DNA of 64,000 nt. It comes from Lineus longissimus. Taxonomy: Eukaryota > Nemertea > Pilidiophora > Heteronemertea > Lineidae. Of the stretch, positions 1-10,954 are shown in pieces (position 1 is the first letter of the stretch; every line of letters starts with the position of its first letter). The DNA is taken from assembly GCF_910592395.1 (NCBI RefSeq), contig NC_088310.1:8937501-9001500 (forward strand). Direction: 5' to 3'. The notes beneath the pieces are model-generated. The model had not been told where the DNA came from and did not search any database. It saw only the letters and a program-made list of their open reading frames with translations. A program made the translations under genes and the position numbers.

Positions 1-56
1 GATCTATCCAAACTAGGGGTAGCCCACTTTGTCACGTCTATAAATGACGCCAATTT

Positions 57-62
57 TTTATT
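57..62 (-). terminator. candidate poly(A) signal of GPCR-1
   Basis: AATAAA read on the minus strand, about 24 nt beyond the GPCR-1 stop codon, which would give a very short 3' UTR. It is not conserved at the same place in most sister copies (for example GATAAA after GPCR-5), so it may be chance in an AT-rich flank. Confidence 0.3.
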
Positions 63-85
63 CAAAAACATCTAACTCACCATGG

Positions 86-1090
86 TTAGGTCCCGCGTTC
101 TTCATCATCCAATATGCGTCCGCAGTATAAACAGTTAACGTCATCCCTAAAGTACTTCAATGTACACACGTAGATGATGAAATTTACTGCATAATTGAAA
201 ACGATGAAATTAGACATTGCGACGGCCCATTCGCGGAGGTATATGGGGGAACCTGCAATCAAAAAAACCCAGCGGAATATAGCATACGGGGCCATTGAAA
301 GGAAATATATCAAAGAAACGATAAACAGATTTTTGACTAGTTTTCTCTGCAGTATTTCCGTCTTGGAGTCTTTAGCCAAGTGCTTATTATTGCCTGCTCG
401 GAAAACTCCAGCTACAATCAGGGTGTTGATGATGAACACGATACAGACTGGAGCAACCATATTGGTGTTAAATAGCCAGACTTCAAAGCCCTCGAATATC
501 CATGTTGGAAACACGCCCGGCTCTTTCAAACAAAACCGCCTGGTAATGCCTTGGATTTTCATCGTGGACGACACATAACTCCAAAACGCTGGACAGTAAA
601 ACGTGAAAGAGATTAATAAAAGGACGACGAGAATGATATTCCGCCGTCGACTGGTGAAGAGGCCTGCCACCTTCAGAGGATACCAAACCGCTACACAGCG
701 TTCTATACTGTAAGCGATGATGATGTACGCCGACATAAACACAAAACAATTCCAAACGAAGATTCGGAGTTGACAACCAATATCTGTCGCGCCAGACGGG
801 ATGTTAATTTCTCCATTTGTGACGTAAAATAAACCATTATGAAGCCAGGTCTGAAAACTCATGACCAGGTTCCCGGTATCTGACACAGCCAACGACACTA
901 GGTACACGCTTGCTGCGGTGTTCCTCCTTCTCTGCCTTACGAAGATAATAATGGAGAACATGTTTCCAACGAACCCAAATATTATGACCACCAGCATTAA
1001 GTAAGCCCCAAAGAACTTGTTGAGGAGTCCTAGAAATGATGGTGCGTTCTCCGATCCCTCGACTTCGGTCGTGGTTTGAAAAAGGACCAT
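86..1090 (-). CDS. GPCR-1: intronless rhodopsin-like GPCR, subfamily A, intact
   Basis: 334 aa, seven hydrophobic segments at about residues 28-52, 60-82, 103-131, 152-172, 205-230, 251-275 and 285-308. Class A landmarks seen: GN at 42-43 in TM1, D71 in TM2 (SLAVSDTGN), C106 at the top of TM3 and C187 in extracellular loop 2 for the usual disulfide, P214 in TM5 and P268 in TM6. The DRY box is E130-R131-C132, and NPxxY is replaced by NFIIY (303-307), followed by KYFRDD as helix 8. The ATG is chosen because N-termini align across all copies and a TATA box lies 48 bp upstream. Product: plasma-membrane receptor presumed to signal through G proteins; ligand unknown. The single uninterrupted frame implies an intronless coding region. 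No signal peptide or clear N-glycosylation site is visible in the short N-terminus. Confidence 0.93.
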   Translation of the reverse strand: MVLFQTTTEVEGSENAPSFLGLLNKFFGAYLMLVVIIFGFVGNMFSIIIFVRQRRRNTAASVYLVSLAVSDTGNLVMSFQTWLHNGLFYVTNGEINIPSGATDIGCQLRIFVWNCFVFMSAYIIIAYSIERCVAVWYPLKVAGLFTSRRRNIILVVLLLISFTFYCPAFWSYVSSTMKIQGITRRFCLKEPGVFPTWIFEGFEVWLFNTNMVAPVCIVFIINTLIVAGVFRAGNNKHLAKDSKTEILQRKLVKNLFIVSLIYFLSMAPYAIFRWVFLIAGSPIYLREWAVAMSNFIVFNYAVNFIIYVCTLKYFRDDVNCLYCGRILDDEERGT

Positions 1091-1137
1091 CGTACTCTTG
1101 CTGCTGTATCTGAATTATTTGTGAAGTTTGGACCAGG

Positions 1138-1143
1138 TTTATA
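1138..1143 (-). promoter_or_regulatory. TATA box of GPCR-1
   Basis: TATAAA on the minus strand inside the conserved AAATATAAACCTGGTCC context, 48 bp upstream of the ATG. Initiation 25-30 bp downstream would leave a 5' leader of about 20 nt. Recurrence at the same distance in ten copies supports it. Confidence 0.55.
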
Positions 1144-2877
1144 TTTATCATTAGGCTCTTGATCACGAGAACTGTTTATATGTAACACGTGTCAGAAAAG
1201 TATTTTTCTGATATCGGACACTACCCTTTACAAATTTCAATTTTTTTGCCAACGTACATGTACCTACCTGCTTAATCATTTACTTGTTCTGAATCTGTCT
1301 TAAAACTCAAAGCTCAAATACTTGAATTGGTAAAAACGTGATATGTGCTTTTTAACAAATAGTCTTGTGTGTTATACTTTAAAAACCTAAAGGTCGACAG
1401 TAAGCGAGGACAACAAGACTTCCTCCTCTCGACGAACAAAATAATCGGCCTCAGTGAGATACAAGGAAAAGATAGATTCTGAAGTACATACAGTTTTCAA
1501 AGGATAGAACGGTGCTCCTCATGACGGAGACGAAATCACACGCACTCATCTTCGACACTGCATATAAAGAACGCTCTCAACACGGCCCGAGCGAACTCTG
1601 ATCCAATACGTTCTTTCAATTTGACCTTTAACTGGGCGAGCCTACTCCATATTATCACCTTGCTCTAACATTCGTTTCCAGCGATCAGGCGAATGGGCAC
1701 TGCACAATATGGAGTCATCTGTATGTACCTGTGGTGCTGATGCAATGAACTACATGCACAACTAGGACTCCCTTGTCAGGCAAATAGATTTGTTCCTCTA
1801 GTGTTGCGCCTAAGCTTGTTTATGGTCGCGAAAGGTGGCTGCCAGGTGTCGAAGATGTTGTTCGCATTGCTTTACGTTGGGAGAAACACAGAAGGGTCTT
1901 AGGTGTCCACATACAAAAAGGTCTTAGACTCAAGTTTGCCTGACTGCACAATTATCGTGACGGTAGAAGCTGAATCGTCCGTGTGTCTTCCTAGCTTTCC
2001 GTTTCTTTAGATTCAGTGTTTGGCAAGTTGCCGATTATGATGGTGTTCGTTGTTGACAATGTGACTTTGGGATTCCTCGATGCAGTCTCCTATATGACGT
2101 GAGTGTACCAACCACTCATAAGTCATGAAGGCACTCGTTTTAGACCAGTCAACTCAACACCTCCACCAACGCGTTTCTTGACTTCCATATTTTTGATGAC
2201 TCGCAAAATCGGGCGGTATTTGTAATTCTCTCACTCGAACTTCCTGAAATGAAATGGGCAATGAGACGCCGTGGTCTTTCAACAAGTTGCTTTGCGATGC
2301 AATGCTTCGAAAATCAAGTTTCAATTGTAAACCAATGCTAGCGTTTGTCTTTTTCTTTATTAAGTTGCATGAACCAATATAATAAAGACTCAGTGAAAAC
2401 CTAACTTCCATGATCGATATTACTTCGCGTGATCGGCGGTGTAATTCGAAACTATCGAAACGACCCGGGAACACAAAATCTGCTGCTATGATATGAAAAG
2501 TGTGGGATTTCATCGTCTAGCCGTTGGAATGAAGTGCATAATTTAATTCGTGTATATGTTTTATTGTGTAGGATGGGCAGATGTGCGATTCAAATTCTAT
2601 ACATTTTAATAATGTTAAGAATAAAAGGTCAAGGAAAAGGATGATACCATTGCGAGACTTCGTTGGTTCTTCTGTTAAAATGGGTATATGATGGGTATAT
2701 GATGACAGAAAGAAATATCAAGGGTATTTCAATGATAAAATACACCGACCTGGCGTTACCGTCCGACATGACAAGAAGCAGAATGCACCCATGCGTTTTC
2801 TGCGTATGCACACGAGCCAACTAAATAATCTATTCCCTGATGCAAGCAAATGGACGCCATTTACAATGATAAATGTA
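1144..2877. repeat. array-unit spacer upstream of GPCR-1
   Basis: Non-coding part of the tandem unit, aligning by eye to the regions right of GPCR-6, -7, -8 and -10. Landmarks in order: AAACCTAAAGGTCGAC near 1385, TAGAACGGTGCTCCT near 1507, a short stem-loop TGCTGATGCAATGAACTACA near 1736, GTGTCGAAGATGTTGTTCGC near 1848, ACTGCACAATTATCGTGACG near 1943 and CCTATATGACGTGAGTG near 2091. Short open frames here recur in other units but in inconsistent frames, so they are not called as genes. The stretch ends at the insertion point of the 5.8-kb composite element. Confidence 0.7.
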
Positions 2878-2885
2878 GATATTGC
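2878..2885. repeat. left 8-bp target-site duplication gatattgc
   Basis: The octamer gatattgc occurs here and again at 8672-8679. Sister units (for example near 28808) have one copy in the uninterrupted context atgtagatattgctaatagg, so the intervening 5.8 kb is an insertion. The 8-bp length is typical of hAT superfamily elements. Confidence 0.75.
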
Positions 2886-2906
2886 AACGTACTCTCTACT
2901 ATACAA

Positions 2907-2960
2907 CAGTAGAGCATTTCACTGTTGTCGATAACGCATTAAACAGTGAACATTCTACTG
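2907..2960. repeat. imperfect palindrome near left end of composite insertion
   Basis: CAGTAGAGCATTTCACTGTT and, inverted, AACAGTGAACATTCTACTG form about 19-bp arms around a short spacer. A related motif (TTCACTGTT, CTACTGTGTG) is present close to the right end near 8610-8655, consistent with sub-terminal repeats of one element. Confidence 0.55.
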
Positions 2961-3254
2961 TGTGTTTGCTTTGCGCACCCATTCTCTGCGCAACGAAGAA
3001 TACCATTGAATATTCTGGAATATTGTTGAATGACCACGTGTTTTTAATTTGTACTATATATATAGTTTTTGACTGTAGCCGAATAGATAATCAATCAATA
3101 AATCAATTTGAATTTGAAATTTTGACTCTTTTATACTTCTTAGGCCTACTTGAGTGTTGATTTTTTAGCCTATGCCGATATACTGGCCGATGGGTAGGCC
3201 TATAGACAACAAACAGCAAGACAGCAGACCCTCGAATTCGATTGCTCTGCTCCC

Positions 3255-4383
3255 TCGCCACGAGTCACAATCTGGTAACTTTTTTCCCATCATTCCCAGC
3301 CACGAGTCACAATCTGGTAACTTTATGTCTCACGTATGAAGTTTGGCAGTGATCATGGGTCAGGGTCCTATCATTCCAAGCCGCGAGTCACAATCTGGTA
3401 ACTTTTTGTCTCACGTATGAAGTTTGGCAGTGATCATGGGTCGGGGTCCTATCATTCACAGCCACGAGTCACAATCTGGTAACTTTTTGTCTCACATATA
3501 AAGTTTGGCAGTGGTTATGGGTCGGGGTCCCATCATTCCCAGCCGTAAGTCACAATCAGGTAACTTTTTGTCGCACATATAAAGTTTGGCAGTGATCATG
3601 GGTCGGGGTCCCATCATTGCCAGCCGTAAGTCACAATCAGGGAACTTTTTGTCTCACATATAAAGTTTGGCAATGATCATGGGTCGGGGTCCTGTCATTC
3701 ACAGCCACGAGTCACAATCTGGTAACTTTTTGTCTCACATATAAAGTTTGGCAGTGATCAGGGGTCGGGGTCCTATCATTCCCCGCCGTAAGTCACAATC
3801 AGGTAACTTTTTGTCTCACATATAAAGTTTGGCAGTGATCATGGGTCGGGTCCCATCATTGCCAGCCGTAAGTCACAATCAGGTAACTTTTTGTCTCACA
3901 TATAAAGTTTGGCAGTGATCAGGGGTCGGGGTCCTATCATTCCCAGCCGTAAGTCACAATCAGGTAACATTTTGTCTTACATATAAAGTTTGGTAGTGAT
4001 CATGGGTCGGGGTCCCATCATTGCCAGCCGTAAGTCACAATCAGGTAACTTTTTGTCTCACATATAAAGTTTGGCAGTGATCATGGGTCGGGTCCCATCA
4101 TTGCCAGCCGTAAGTCACAATCAGGTAACTTTTTGTCTCACATATAAAGTTTGGCAGTGATCAGGGGTCGGGGTCCTATCATTCCCAGCCGTAAGTCACA
4201 ATCAGGTAACTTTTTGTCTCACATATAAAGTTTTGCAGTGATCATGGGTCGGGGTCCCATCATTGCCAGCCGTAAGTCACAATCAGGTAACTTTTTGTCT
4301 CACATATAAAGTTTGGCAGTGATCAGGTGTCGGGGTCCTATCATTCCCAGCCGCGAGTCACAATCTGTTAACTTTTTGTCTCG
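3255..4383. repeat. 81-bp tandem satellite, about 14 monomers
   Basis: The anchor gtcacaatc recurs at 3306, 3387, 3468, 3549, 3630, 3711, 3792, 3872, 3953, 4034, 4114, 4195, 4276 and 4357, so the period is 81 bp with two 80-bp monomers. A partial monomer precedes it at 3264. Each monomer contains aactttttgtctcacat and agtttggcagtgatca. Variant monomers alternate (cctatcattccc versus cccatcattgcc). Monomers 3872-4113 and 4114-4355 form a repeated three-monomer block of 242 bp, a higher-order repeat. No coding potential. Confidence 0.95.
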
Positions 4384-4990
4384 CATGGCAATGACTCATA
4401 GGCAGTGAAAGTCAGGTAATTTCATGTTTAGAACCGGTTTGAGATTTTGGACGGAAGTACCATTAACTGGGACAATTCTTCCTAATAACAATTACAGAAC
4501 TGAACAGCCCATGGCGGGCGGCAACTCAGGGGTCAATCAAGTGAGAAAATTTCAATATAGGCTAGGCAACGTATTATGAAGCTTGATCATTAATCCAACA
4601 AGTCTGACGTAACGCGCGGAAGCACACTTCTCAGGTTGTTGTCGGCGCCACTTCCCAGGTGTCTGGTCGTGACGCTTTTTATTAGACTATACCATTAAAT
4701 TTTGCAGAGTGACTTAATAGGTGGCCTCAGTTACCTATTTTGACGCTTGGGGAATGGGTAGGCGATGCCGCGTAAGAGTGGAGACGAGGTCAATATTTCA
4801 CAGTAATACAGGAAATTAACGTCTAAGATTTAAAAAAAACAACAACGGGGGAAAAACATAAATTGTTGGTAACCAAAAAAACAAACTAATGGAAATTAGT
4901 GGAGTAGAGTTTGTTAAAACTGTTTGACGTTTAATGAATAATCTGTGAGCGTGTGTGTGTGTGTGCGCTACCGAACTAAATTGTTCTTAG
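4384..4990. other. unclassified sequence inside composite insertion
   Basis: About 600 bp with no open frame of note and no visible match to the array unit. It includes a (GT)n microsatellite near 4951-4966. It separates the satellite from the first 1.3-kb element. Confidence 0.5.
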
Positions 4991-6283
4991 TAGGGAGCTC
5001 TTAAGCGAGCTTTATGGTTAAGGGTCGAATGTGTGTGTGTATACCGTCAACGAAAAAAACTTGACCCGGTTGACCGGAACCAGAAAACCTCTGCACCCAG
5101 GTGACATTTTTGCACGCGAATCGTATACGCTAATGCACAGCAATTTACCTGGGGAGAGATTTTCTTTTTCCAAACAATTCAGCGGGACGCTACGATGTTT
5201 ACGCAGAGAAGCCGCTGTTCGGTTGAAGATTTCGTCAAAACAGGGCCGAATCAAAGTGTGACGATACCCTGGGGCGAATCGAAATGCATTAAACAACAAT
5301 CTGCATGGATGCCAGAGATTATTTTTCTCTTTCCGCGACGAAATCGTGCTTTGAACTGGCAAAATTCCGCAAAAGATTTTCCGTCTGCTAACTTTTCCGT
5401 AGTTTCAAGCGCACCAACATGATCGGTCCGGGGCTGCCCGTTTCGACGACGATTTCGTCAATATCATGAAATTATGCAATAATCTTGAAAGTACATTGGT
5501 CTCAATGTCTATTTCCCCGTTTCCATGTCAAAATCCTACCGTGAAACCTGAAACCACTCGTCCACAACACTGGCCATTTTAATTTTCCGTAGAAAGCGCA
5601 TGCGCACTTAACTCAAACGCACGCGCTACCCTCAGGTCTCACTAGCCGGTGCGGAGGACAGGCCTACCTGCCTCCAAAAATGACGCGACGTCATTTCATG
5701 CACCCCTGTTCCAGCGGCTGTAGACTTGGCAGTACCTTACTCTCACACAAACCTATACATTTCTGAATAGCTTGTCTCTTGTAGAATACATCTGACCAAG
5801 TTTCAACGTCGTCTAGACATACAGTCATGCATAGACTGATGTAGCACAAAGCATAAGACACCCTGTATAACGCAAATTTGAAAAAAATTCCACCTCTATG
5901 CCTTATAACTTCAAGATTACACCTGATCACCACTGGCTAGTGAGACCTCAAACTATTCAGGACGGGGGGGCGGCTAAAAATGCTTATCTCCGGGCAAAAA
6001 TACCTATCCTTCTCCTGTTGTGTTTCAGTTTAGTTTTCCACATTCTCCCCACCTATTTTCTATACTGCGACAGCGTCTATTGGGTCAACTGCCATGATGG
6101 CATCATCCTAACTATATCCCCCTCTCCCAACCACGGACTACTTGCCATCATTGACATTGTGTGCTAGCCAACTGCTTCTTCGGTCAACTGCCATGATGGC
6201 ATCATCCTAACTATATACCCCCCCCCCCCCCCCCACCACCCGAGTCTTCTTGCTCACCAGCCCTATTAACGAAGAGCTCCCTA
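4991..6283. mobile_element. 1.3-kb element, copy 1 (short inverted ends TAGGGAGCTCTT)
   Basis: Begins TAGGGAGCTCTT and ends AAGAGCTCCCTA, a 12-bp terminal inverted repeat. The same sequence is repeated at 6363-7703. Shared similarity runs about 28 bp past the right inverted repeat (atcaaggcc to catatta), so the true unit may be slightly longer. Internal features: a nested inverted-end element at 5634-5948, a twice-repeated segment ccatgatggcatcatcctaa (near 6093 and 6190), and a poly-C run at 6218-6234. Short open frames here are present in both copies but show no recognisable domain. Confidence 0.6.
5634..5948. mobile_element. nested 315-bp MITE-like element
   Basis: Starts AGGTCTCACTAGCCGGTG and ends CACTGGCTAGTGAGACCT, an 18-bp near-perfect terminal inverted repeat. 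A longer relative with the same ends lies at 42571-43289, sharing internal blocks such as gcgacgtcatttcatgca and gagacaccctgta. The second 1.3-kb copy keeps the left end (near 7046) but has part of the interior inverted. Confidence 0.65.
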
Positions 6284-6362
6284 TCAAGGCCCGAGCCTTC
6301 CTCATATTAGTCAATATCATACTGGAAAATCAACACATAGAAGTTTAATTTTATTGCGATAA

Positions 6363-7703
6363 TAGGGAGCTCTTAAGCGAGCTTTATGGTTAAGGGTCGA
6401 ATGTGTGTGTGTATACATGTACCGTCAACGAAAAAAACTTGACCCGGTTGACCGGAACCAGAAAACCTCTGCACCCAGGTGACATTTTTGCACGCGAATA
6501 GTATACGCTAATGCACAGCAATTTACCTGGGGAGAGATTTTCTTTTTCCAAACAATTCAGCGGGACGCTACGATGTTTACGCAGAGAAGCCGCTGTTCGG
6601 TTGAAGATTTCGTCAAAACAGGGCCGAATCAAAGTGTAACGATACCCTGGGGCGAATCGAAATGCATTAAACAATAAGCTGCATCGCTGCCAGAGATTAT
6701 TTTTCTCTTTCCGCGACGAAATCGTGCTTTGAACTGGCAAAATTCCGCAAAAGATTTTCCGTCTGCTAACTTTTCCGTAGTTTCAAGCGCACCAACATGA
6801 TCGGTCCGGGGCTGCCCGTTTCGACGACGATTTCGTCAATATCATGGGGTGTGACAATATGTCAACGGTCTGGTTCCATTAATAATGCAATAATCTTGAA
6901 AGTACATTGGTCTCAATGTCTATTTCCCCGTTTCCATGTCAAAATCCTACCGTGAAACCTGAAACCACTCGTCCACAACACTGGTCATTTTAATTTTCCG
7001 TAGAAAGCGCATGCGCACTTAACTCAAACGCACGCGCTACCCTCAGGTCTCACAAGCCGGTGCGGAGGCCAGGCCTACCTGCCTCCAAAAATGACGCGAC
7101 GTCATTTCATGCATACCCCTGTTCCAGCGGCTGTAGACTTGGCAGTACGTTACTCTCACACAAACCAATACATTTCTGAATAGCATGTCTCTTGTATTGT
7201 AGAATACATCTGACCAAGTTTGACGAAGTGATCAGGTGTTAATCTTGAAGTTATAAGGCATAGAGGTGAAATTTTTTCAAATTTGCATTATACAGGGTGT
7301 CTCATGCATTGTGCTACATCAGTCTATGCATTACTGTATGTCTAGGCGACGTTGGTCTTTTTGAATTAGAATATAAATCTTAATTACACTTGGGTCTTGG
7401 GATCATTATGCTTATCTCCGGGCAAAAATACCTATCCTTCTCCTGTTGTGTTTAGGTTCGACATTCTCCCCACTTATTTTCTATACTGCGACAGCGTCTA
7501 TTGGGTCAACTGCCATGATGGCATCATCCTAACTATATCCCCCCTCTCCCACCCACCAACTACTCGCCATCAATCATTGACATTGTGTGCTAGCCAACTG
7601 CTTCTTCGGTAAACTGCCATGATGGCATCATCCTAACTATATAACCCCCCCCCCCCCCACCGAGTCTTCTCGCTCACCAGCCCTATTAACGAAGAGCTCC
7701 CTA
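6363..7703. mobile_element. 1.3-kb element, copy 2
   Basis: Same ends as copy 1 and near-identical for the first 480 bp. Relative to copy 1 it has small indels (for example an added tgtgacaatatgtcaacgg block near 6850) and an internal inversion: about 7217-7350 is the reverse complement of about 5805-5935 in copy 1. A poly-C run lies near 7646. No transposase frame is recognisable. Confidence 0.6.
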
Positions 7704-8671
7704 TCAAGGCCTGAGCCTTCCTCATATTAATTACTAGCATATACCGTAACTCATGAAAAAAAGTGTTACTCACAAACCAGCACCCCATTTACACCAAACC
7801 CACAACATACCAGCACCCACACAATCCGATTTTTATACCTCGAACAGCCCGCGCCTGAGTGTAATACTTCTTGAAAACGGAACTATGTAACCATGTACAT
7901 GATGTACAGGCGTCCACAATGCTAAACCAATTCTCGGAAAACCAAGATGGTGTAGACTGGTGATGTACTCGATATCAGCCAGCGATTAGCGCCTGAATGG
8001 TTTAAGTTACCGGTGTGTGCGTAAATCTTGTCTCCCGTTGGGTACATTGTGTCCTTAGATGAGCTATTTGTGAATAAATGGCCGTCTCGAGGTGGAAAAG
8101 CAGCATTTTTCCTTCAGATACGGGCGCCGCCATCTTGCATGCTGGCGTCAGTGACGTCGATTGTGATTGGTGGATGATGCGCGCATGGAAGGGACCATTT
8201 GAACAGGACATCTGATTGGTTGATAGCGGAGGTGGGAGGTGGCTCGGCAATTTTCGTGACGGTAATAATGCAGAGAGATAACTGATGGACTTCTCGGCGA
8301 AGAGATTACTTGGAGCTCTCCAGTTGACGGCATCTCCACAAAGTTGTTATTTATTCCAAAACCACCAAGATATTCGACGTATGACACCCTCAGTGACACT
8401 CTTACTTATGATCCACACCTACGAAACCAAAAGTTGCAAGAATTCGACGCATTTTCGAGGCCCAATTTTGAAACAAAAATCGCCTCATATTTAGCGGCCA
8501 CAACGCGCATTATAGTATAGAATGGTGGCCAAAAAGGGCAAGCCCACTCATTGTTAGTTCAAGAAGCGGATAATAGACGGCGAAAGCATCTGGCCAACTG
8601 TGAACTGTCTACTGTGTGAGCGGAAAATGGAGACAGTGAAGAGTTCACTGTTTTGTGCGGAGCATGCTCTG
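7704..8671. other. right part of composite insertion, unclassified
   Basis: About 970 bp with no recognised domain. Several frames of 60-85 codons exist on both strands with no supporting motif. The last 80 bp carry the TTCACTGTT sub-terminal motif and the CATGCTCTG end. Confidence 0.4.
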
Positions 8672-8679
8672 GATATTGC
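8672..8679. repeat. right 8-bp target-site duplication gatattgc
   Basis: Partner of 2878-2885. The array-unit sequence resumes directly after it (taataggttatataa). Confidence 0.75.
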
Positions 8680-9892
8680 TAATAGGTTATATAATAACGT
8701 AATCAGTAAAAATTCATTAAAATATATGGTAAAGTCGATACATATCTGATCGCAACGTTTTAAAAAAAATACTATTTCTGTCATTGATCGAGTAGACGCA
8801 TAAAGTACAAAACCTGCGCTTATCGAATCCATGAGACTTAACGGAAGGCTTTAATGTTCAACCATTGCTTCTAATTTTTGAAAAGTCGCTTAAGAATATC
8901 GATATTCGTCGGGTTCACTCCAACATTAGAATGGTTTGGTATCAATGATGGAAACCCCACCCTTCTGTGAACTGAGGTTCTCCTGTGGGCGCCTGTCACC
9001 CGTATGGGTTTGCATGCATAACAAGCTGGCTCCGTCTCTTTGCACCTGTTGTACTCAGAGCATGGCGCCGTTATCATCTTATTATGCATGGAAACTTATT
9101 ACTGTCTTCGTATTTCCTTAGGTGGTGTAGAGGCTATAGTAGACGTATTACAATCTGCAATTGAGAAGCGAAGGAGATTATGAAATCTTCTCAGGAGATG
9201 ACACATTGGGGCCTCTGGCTATGATCATTTTCAAAAGTGCTCTACAAGTCAATGCACTCTTCTGGTAACTTGTATCATAACTTTTTTGAGAGAACTGCCA
9301 ATCTTTACACAGGCAGAAGAAGTAAACGTACACACATACACTTTCCAAATGCTAAAAAACTACGCCAACGCATACGTTCGTGGACAGAGGCGTTCACGTA
9401 GGCGTTTCGCGGTGGGGTGAAAAAACATAGGAGCGTCAGTGATCTGGTTAACGTGCAACTATTTTTGTGGGAATTCTTTTATTAGGAGACGTGATCACCG
9501 ACTTTGTCAACCAAGCAAACTGGCAACTATTTCAAACGAACACTCGGCTATATCTCTTCTTGTTACGCTTGTTTGGTAACTCGTGGATATCCATCTACAT
9601 TAGTCATTCAAAATATTGGTGCACACCAGTACATGTACACGAAAGTATTTTCTTATAAGGTAAAACACCTAGATTTGCGGTAATTTCCTTGTAACTTTTT
9701 GCTATACATGAGCATCCATCAGAGGATATCGACATATGCAGGCTGGTGCCCTCATTTGTATACGATACATAATATAGTCATATCATTGTTGGTTCTCAAA
9801 TTGGTATTTTGTTTTGACATTAATTTATCAAAATGAGGAAAAGCCTTCTTCAACGCGTCTATTAATGTTGGCAATTCTTCATTAAGGAATAT
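8680..9892. repeat. array-unit spacer downstream of GPCR-2
   Basis: The 3'-flank half of the array unit, matching 28812-29609 plus 30164-30554, and 33420-34294. Landmarks: cgatattcgtcgggttcact near 8897, ctcctgtgggcgcctgtca near 8980, gacgtgatcaccgactttgt near 9488 and gcatccatcagaggatatcg near 9711. No gene supported; the recurring 60-75 codon frames lack motifs. Confidence 0.65.
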
Positions 9893-10900
9893 CTAACTCG
9901 CCATGTTTGCAATGTTCCCGCGTTCATCATCTGATTTGCGTCCGCAGAATAAACTTTTGACGTCATCCCTAAAGTGCTTCAATGTACATAAGTAAATGAT
10001 GAAATTTACTGCATAATTAAAAACGATGAAGTTAGAGATTGCGATGGACCATTCGCGGAGGTATATGGGGGCTCCTCTGGTCAAATCAATCCAGTAGAAT
10101 ATAACAAACGGGGCCATTGAAAGGAAATATATCAAAGAAACGAACAGCAGATTTTTCACCAGTTTTCTTTGTAGTATTTCAGTCTTGGAGTCTTTAGCAA
10201 GGTGCTTAATATTGCTTGTCTGAAAAAATCGAGAAACAATTAGGGTGTTAATGATGACGACGATGCAGACAGGAGCAACCATATTGGCGTTTAGTATCCA
10301 GACACCAAAAGACTCAAATATCCAGGTTGGGAGAATGCCCTGCTCTCTTGAACATAACCGCCTGGTAGTGGATGACACATATTTTAAAGTCAAAAATGCT
10401 GGACAGTAGAACGTAAAAGAGATAAAGAGAAGGACACCGAGAATTATATTCCGCCGTCGACCGGTGAAGAGGCTTGCCACCTTTAGAGATTACCAAACCG
10501 CTACACAGCGTTCTATACTGTAAGCGATGTTGATGTACGCCGACATAAACACAAAACAATTCAAAACGAAGATTCGGAGTTGACAACCAATATCTGTGGC
10601 GCCAGACGGGATGTTAATTTCTCCGTTTGTGACGTAAAATAAACCATTATGAAGCCAGGTCTAAAAACTCATCACCAGGTTCCCGGTATCTGACAGCGCC
10701 AACGACACTAGGTACACGCTTGCTGCGGTGTTCCTCCTTCTTTGCCTAACGAAAATAATAACGGAGAACATGTTGCCGACGAACCCAAAGATTATGACCA
10801 CCAACATTAAGTAAGCCCCAAAAAACTTGTTAAGGAGTCCCAGAGATGATGGTGTGCTCGCCGACCCCTCAACTTCGGTCGAGGTTTGAAAAAGGTTCAT
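9893..10900 (-). pseudogene. GPCR-2: subfamily B GPCR pseudogene
   Basis: Aligns end to end with the B-type receptors. It carries two in-frame stops: codon 80 (10661-10663, where other copies have Gln after VMSF) and codon 137 (10490-10492, Tyr of the WYPLK motif turned to TAA by a single base change). A 7-codon deletion removes most of the segment before the loop-2 cysteine. The 3' part (TM4 to C-terminus) is otherwise open and well preserved, ending GNIANMAS, so inactivation looks recent. The TATA box is still present. Confidence 0.9.
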
Positions 10901-10948
10901 CGTACTTTTGCTGCTGTAAATAAATTATTTGCGGAGTTTTGAACCAGG

Positions 10949-10954
10949 TTTATA
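10949..10954 (-). promoter_or_regulatory. TATA box of GPCR-2 pseudogene
   Basis: TATAAA on the minus strand, 49 bp upstream of the relic ATG, in the context AACTATAAACCTGGTTC. Confidence 0.45.

Larger units (their letters stand above)
2886..8671. mobile_element. 5.8-kb composite insertion (hAT-like by target duplication)
   Basis: Insertion relative to uninterrupted sister units, bounded by gatattgc duplications. Its right end read inward starts CAGAGCATGC, resembling hAT ends; the left end does not mirror it well. It contains an imperfect palindrome near the left end, an 81-bp satellite array (about 3255-4383), two tandem 1.3-kb elements (4991-6283 and 6363-7703) and about 1 kb of unclassified sequence before the right end. 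No transposase frame is recognisable, so it would be non-autonomous, or several successive insertions. The hAT assignment rests on 8-bp duplication length and one terminus only. Confidence 0.6.

Noticed and set aside
195-578. Plus-strand frames antisense to the receptor genes (also 12797-13147, 21664-21921, 26265-26522)
   Set aside because: Antisense shadows of conserved receptor sequence, with lengths varying from copy to copy.
483-776. Conserved open frames overlapping the middle of each receptor gene in another frame (MSTPNLRLELFC type), repeated in most copies
   Set aside because: They lie on the same strand in the +1 frame inside TM3-TM5 and are open only because the receptor codons are conserved; no independent motif or start context.
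3255-4383. CRISPR-like appearance of regularly spaced repeats
   Set aside because: Repeats are contiguous 81-bp monomers without unique spacers, in a eukaryotic transposon context.
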